Positions 60,525-64,000 of a stretch of 64,000 nucleotides of DNA are shown here, in pieces. The notes under the pieces are model-generated. The model was not told where the DNA came from. It searched no databases and saw only the letters and a program-made list of their open reading frames with translations. The translations under genes were made by a program, and so were the position numbers. Numbering within the stretch: position 1 is the stretch's first letter; each line of letters opens with the position of its first letter. Source of the stretch: Chitinophaga pendula (GTDB lineage: Bacteria; Bacteroidota; Bacteroidia; Chitinophagales; Chitinophagaceae); NCBI RefSeq assembly GCF_020386615.1, contig NZ_CP077769.1, positions 5,022,001 to 5,086,000 on the forward strand. Direction: 5' to 3'.

Positions 60525-61205
60525 TTATAGCGGAGTATCTGTAGGAGCAGCACCGTTGGCGTGATGCGAAGGATGCTTAGTCTTACCAAATACCAGCTTG
60601 ATGATCACCGGCAATGTAGTAATTAATACGATGACTATGATAATCAGTTCGAGGTGATTTTTCAGGTTCGGGAAGATCTTATCCAGGTAATGCCCGGCGA
60701 GCATCATGGAAAACACCCAGGAGATAGATCCTACTATATTATACAGCATGAACTTCTTACGTTCCATGCCAACAATACCTGCTATAATAGGTGCAAATGT
60801 GCGTATGATAGGAAGAAAGCGGGCGAAGAAGATAGCACCGCCACCATATTTCTCATAGAATTCCTTTGCCTGATACAGGTGTTTTTTCTTAAACAGGAAA
60901 GTATCTTTTCTATTGAACAGGGTCGGGCCGGATTTACGACCAAACCAGAAGCCTACCATATTACCCAGGATACCGGCTAAAGCGATCAATGACATGATAA
61001 CGAACAGGGGCATCTGGAAAAAACTATCGCTCAGCATCTCACTATAGATACCAGCTATAAAGAGCAAGGAGTCTCCCGGAAGAAAGAAACCGATAAACAG
61101 CCCAGTCTCCGCAAATACGATCAACAATAATAGGTAAAGGCCCCCGTGGTCAATGATCCATTGAGGGTTAATAAGATGTTTAAATAGTTCGATAATCTGA
61201 TCCAT
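60525..61205 (-). CDS. DedA-family membrane protein
   Basis: 226 residues from the ATG at 61205 (MDQIIELFKHLINPQW). The DedA/VTT core is present: FAETGLFIGFFLPGDSLLFI, GNMVGFWFGRKSG, FYEKYGGGAIFFARFLPIIR and TFAPIIAGIVGMERKKFMLY. Members act in membrane homeostasis, and some flip undecaprenyl phosphate or phosphatidylethanolamine. A 9-bp GC-rich inverted repeat (61233-61241, 61282-61290) lies just upstream, between it and the symporter gene. Confidence 0.93.
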   Translation of the reverse strand: MDQIIELFKHLINPQWIIDHGGLYLLLLIVFAETGLFIGFFLPGDSLLFIAGIYSEMLSDSFFQMPLFVIMSLIALAGILGNMVGFWFGRKSGPTLFNRKDTFLFKKKHLYQAKEFYEKYGGGAIFFARFLPIIRTFAPIIAGIVGMERKKFMLYNIVGSISWVFSMMLAGHYLDKIFPNLKNHLELIIIVIVLITTLPVIIKLVFGKTKHPSHHANGAAPTDTPL

Positions 61206-61317
61206 GCTTTTTTTTATCTGATTCCTAAACAATTGCCGGCCAGGAGGTATGCAACACCCTAAACGGGGGCATAGCTACCCGGGCCGGCAAATTAATCATT
61301 TAAGTGTTATTGATTTG

Positions 61318-62577
61318 TTATACTTTCTTTACTTCGGGAAGTGGCTCCTGCAGAGAATTCTCCCATTTGGAGACTACAGCGGTTGCCATAGCGTTACCGA
61401 TCACGTTAGTAGCAGAACGGCCCATATCCAGTACATGGTCTACTCCCAGCAACAACAGAAGACCTGCTTCCGGGATATTGAACATAGACAAGGTGCCGGC
61501 GATCACCACCAGGGAGGCACGGGGTACGCCTGCGATCCCCTTACTGGTGATCATGAGTACCAGCAGCATAGAGATCTGTTGTTCCAGTCCCAGGTGCATA
61601 CCATAAGCCTGTGCGATGAACAAGCTGGCAAAGGTCATATACATCATAGAACCATCCAGGTTAAAGGAGTAACCCAGCGGCAGTACAAAACTTACAATTT
61701 TGCTGTCGCAGCCAAATTTTTCCAGTTCTTCCATGGTCCGGGGATAAGCTGCTTCACTGGTGGCGGTGCTAAATGCCAGGATCAGGGGAGCTTTAAGACG
61801 TCCTAACAGGCTGAATACCACTTTCCCCAGTATCAGGAAGCCTGCTGTCGTCAGTACCGCCCAGAGCAGGGCTAGTCCGATATAGAACTGACCGATGAAC
61901 TTACCATACGTCAGTAATATTCCCAATCCTTTTTGTGCGATCACCGCGGATATAGCACCGAAAACGGCAAATGGCGCAAAATTCATCACATACCCGGTTA
62001 CTTTCAGCATGATATGCGCGATACTATCCATTACTTTGATCACTGGTTTACCCATATCTCCGATAGCAGCTGTTGCTACACCAAAGAACAGGGAAAATAC
62101 CACGATCTGCAGTATCTCATTGTGTGCCATAGCATTAATGACACTATCAGGGAATACATGCCGAAAAAAGTTCTGCAAGGTCATATCGGTCTTTGACACG
62201 CCGCTGGCGGCGTGGGTATCCGGCAGGGGCAGGTTCAGGGCATGCCCCGGTTGCATGACATTTACCAGCACCAGGCCAAGGAACAGGGAAACAAATGTGG
62301 CAGTGATGAACCAGAGCATTGTTTTACCTCCGATTCGACCCACTGCTTTGATATCGCCTAATTTGGCCACCCCTACTACCAGGGTGGAAAATACCAGCGG
62401 GGCAATAATCATTTTGACTAAGCGCAGGAAGATATCGGTAAGGATGGATATGTTATCTGCAAATTTCTTTATACTGGCTGCTTCGTTTTGGTAGACATTG
62501 TTCACGATATATCCTGTCAATATACCAAGCACCATAGCTCCAAAGATGAACAAGGTAAGCAGGTTTGATTTCTTCAT
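61318..62577 (-). CDS. dicarboxylate/amino acid:cation symporter (DAACS family)
   Basis: 419 residues with the glutamate-transporter (GltP/DctA) fold. Signature regions include AFSTATSEAAYPRTMEEL (the serine-rich hairpin HP1), FVLPLGYSFNLDGSMMYMTF (TM7 with NMDGS-like sequence), SKGIAGVPRASLVVIAGTL (HP2) and GVDHVLDMGRSATNVIGNAM (TM8). It imports glutamate, aspartate or C4-dicarboxylates with Na+ or H+. It lies 112 nt upstream of dedA on the same strand. Confidence 0.94.
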   Translation of the reverse strand: MKKSNLLTLFIFGAMVLGILTGYIVNNVYQNEAASIKKFADNISILTDIFLRLVKMIIAPLVFSTLVVGVAKLGDIKAVGRIGGKTMLWFITATFVSLFLGLVLVNVMQPGHALNLPLPDTHAASGVSKTDMTLQNFFRHVFPDSVINAMAHNEILQIVVFSLFFGVATAAIGDMGKPVIKVMDSIAHIMLKVTGYVMNFAPFAVFGAISAVIAQKGLGILLTYGKFIGQFYIGLALLWAVLTTAGFLILGKVVFSLLGRLKAPLILAFSTATSEAAYPRTMEELEKFGCDSKIVSFVLPLGYSFNLDGSMMYMTFASLFIAQAYGMHLGLEQQISMLLVLMITSKGIAGVPRASLVVIAGTLSMFNIPEAGLLLLLGVDHVLDMGRSATNVIGNAMATAVVSKWENSLQEPLPEVKKV

Positions 62578-62704
62578 GCAGTCTTATTTAATTGATTTTT
62601 AGCTCGCTTGTGCCTTTTTTAAAAATTCCCCAAAAATAAGGTTACTAGCGTAAAAAAGCGCTGCCAGCCCATAAAATAAAAAAGGTGTATTTGATTTTAG
62701 ATAT

Positions 62705-62712
62705 TATATTTG
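62705..62712 (+). promoter_or_regulatory. -7 promoter element of the amino-acid permease gene
   Basis: TATATTTG matches TANNTTTG exactly, with a leader of about 57 nt to the ATG at 62774. There is no clear -33 TTG at 19-21 nt. Confidence 0.5.
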
Positions 62713-62773
62713 GCGATCTGTAAAAAACAACAAGCTAAACCTTCTTAAACATCAACCACAATACTTCTATCGT

Positions 62774-64000
62774 ATGAGCAAGCTTTTTGCTAAGAAACCA
62801 ATGTCACTTTTGCTTTCTGAGGCATCTGATTCAGAAAAAGGATTAAAAAGAACATTAGGCTCTGGCGCATTGATAGCCTTAGGAATAGGGGCTATCATCG
62901 GTGCGGGGCTTTTTTCCCTTACCGGTATTGCTGCTGCTGAAAATGCCGGACCTGCTGTAACCATATCATTTATGCTGGCTGCTTTCGGATGTGCCTTTGC
63001 GGGTTTATGTTACGCTGAGTTTGCTTCCATGATACCTGTTGCTGGAAGTGCTTATACTTATTCCTATGCTACTATGGGTGAATTTATTGCCTGGATCATC
63101 GGATGGGACCTCGTGCTGGAATATGCGTTAGGTGCAGCAACTGTTGCTGTAAGCTGGTCCAGATACCTGCTGGAGTTCCTACATAAGTTTGGTATTCATC
63201 TTCCCCATCAGCTGGTGGTTTCTCCCTGGGAAACCTTAAAGATGAGCGATGGTACGATTGTTAGCGGAGGATTGTTCAATCTGCCAGCCGTTATTATTGT
63301 GATCCTGCTCTCTCTCCTGCTAATAAAGGGTACCAAGGAGTCTGCAGGTATGAATAATTTCCTGGTAATATTAAAAGTGTCAGTTGTACTATTATTCATC
63401 ATTTTAGGTTGGAGCCATATAGATCCTGCCAACTATGAGCCTTATATTCCTGCTAATACCGGTAAATATGAGCATTTTGGCTGGACGGGTATTGCTACGG
63501 GTGCGGCAGTCGTATTTTTTGCATTCGTTGGTTTTGACGCCGTGTCAACGGCTGCCCAGGAAGCAAAGAATCCACAAAAAGGTATGCCCATGGGTATCCT
63601 TGGATCACTGGTAATCTGTACGGTATTATATGTACTTTTTGCACACGTGATGACCGGCTTGCTGAATTATAAATTATTCGCCGGCGATGCGAAACCTGCT
63701 GCTACTGCTTTTGCACAAACGGGTTATGACTTCTTACAAACAGGTCTGATCGTTGCGATCCTGGCTGGTTATACCTCGGTGATCCTGGTGATGTTGCTGG
63801 GTCAGAGCCGGGTATTCTACTCTATGAGTAAGGATGGTCTGTTGCCTAAGTTCTTCAGCGAGGTACATCCCAAGTTCAGAACTCCCTGGAAGACCAACGC
63901 CTTTTTCATGGTATTTGTATCACTGTTTTCTGGCCTTGTGCCCGTAAGCGACCTGGGTCACATGGTGAGTATCGGTACGCTGTTCGCTTTTGTGCTGGTT
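62774..64000 (+). CDS. APC-family amino acid permease, partial (runs off the right edge)
   Basis: 409 codons are visible with no stop before the edge. The N-terminus MSKLFAKKPMSLLLSEASDS precedes KRTLGSGALIALGIGAIIGA and a first helix with GLFSLTG. AGLCYAEFASMIPVAGSAYT, VFFAFVGFDAVSTAAQEAKN and LLGQSRVFYSMSKDGLLPKF are conserved APC sequences of the cationic amino-acid transporter (CAT/YfnA) branch. The large hydrophilic loop near 155-175 is typical. The missing part should be about 60-100 residues. The substrate is unknown. Confidence 0.93.
   Translation, partial: MSKLFAKKPMSLLLSEASDSEKGLKRTLGSGALIALGIGAIIGAGLFSLTGIAAAENAGPAVTISFMLAAFGCAFAGLCYAEFASMIPVAGSAYTYSYATMGEFIAWIIGWDLVLEYALGAATVAVSWSRYLLEFLHKFGIHLPHQLVVSPWETLKMSDGTIVSGGLFNLPAVIIVILLSLLLIKGTKESAGMNNFLVILKVSVVLLFIILGWSHIDPANYEPYIPANTGKYEHFGWTGIATGAAVVFFAFVGFDAVSTAAQEAKNPQKGMPMGILGSLVICTVLYVLFAHVMTGLLNYKLFAGDAKPAATAFAQTGYDFLQTGLIVAILAGYTSVILVMLLGQSRVFYSMSKDGLLPKFFSEVHPKFRTPWKTNAFFMVFVSLFSGLVPVSDLGHMVSIGTLFAFVLV

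Noticed and set aside
61233..61290. Terminator of the symporter gene
   Set aside because: The arms pair over 9 bp, but the loop is 40 nt and no U-tract follows on the minus strand. It is noted only as an inverted repeat.

Overview
The window looks like a chromosome segment from a Bacteroidota bacterium, most likely family Chitinophagaceae and Chitinophaga-like. The grounds are promoters of the Bacteroidota type (TTG, a 18-21 nt spacer, TANNTTTG) and an almost complete lack of Shine-Dalgarno sites except before rpsU. Lineage-typical genes point the same way: type IX secretion plug protein, TamL-type lipoprotein, DUF5684, PafA phosphatase and type III glutamine synthetase. It is mostly a housekeeping backbone with two compact accessory peptide clusters. 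Assignments come from reading motifs; no database search was run.

Layout. 1-2.5 kb: tRNA-Thr(UGU), a ribosome hibernation factor, XerC and ribosomal protein bS21, all on the minus strand. 2.8-5.3 kb: a lipoprotein hydrolase, riboflavin synthase and an unknown secreted protein. 5.3-13.1 kb: a DUF58/MoxR/DUF4350/DUF4129/SpoIIM operon, two RDD proteins and two DUF5684 membrane proteins. 13.3-18.8 kb: SRP RNA, transaldolase, glycerol kinase with its facilitator (glpK-glpF), and a type II NADH dehydrogenase. 18.8-28.9 kb: envelope biogenesis genes (T9SS plug, LolC/E-like permease, TamL), a TrmH methylase, truB-aroE, a phosphosulfolactate synthase homologue and a TPR protein. 29-36.9 kb: small secreted proteins, enoyl-CoA hydratase, PafA phosphatase, an alpha-oxoamine synthase (serine palmitoyltransferase-like), a YceI-MarR pair and a surface protein. 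37.6-42.4 kb: purL and type III glutamine synthetase.

42.6-50.2 kb: a probable RiPP (ribosomally made, modified peptide) cluster. It has an 84-residue precursor with a double-glycine leader and a six-cysteine core, a radical SAM/SPASM maturase, an unknown helical protein, a C39-peptidase ABC exporter and an outer-membrane beta-barrel receptor. 50.6-55 kb: efp-accB-accC, a thioredoxin-like protein and mdh. 55.1-57.6 kb: an sdpC-sdpA-sdpB operon resembling the Bacillus sporulation-delaying-protein toxin system. 57.9-64 kb: a second YceI-MarR pair, an MFS transporter, DedA, a dicarboxylate/amino-acid symporter and the start of an amino-acid permease that runs off the right edge.

Non-coding structure is rich. 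Three arrays share a CCACCTCT header followed by units in an 11-bp phase. A heptamer array makes an inverted repeat between accB and accC. A GTTGCAAC palindrome covers the -33 element of promoters in both YceI/MarR loci. The rpsU terminator overlaps the start of xerC. Several promoters sit so close to the start codon that leaderless mRNAs are likely.
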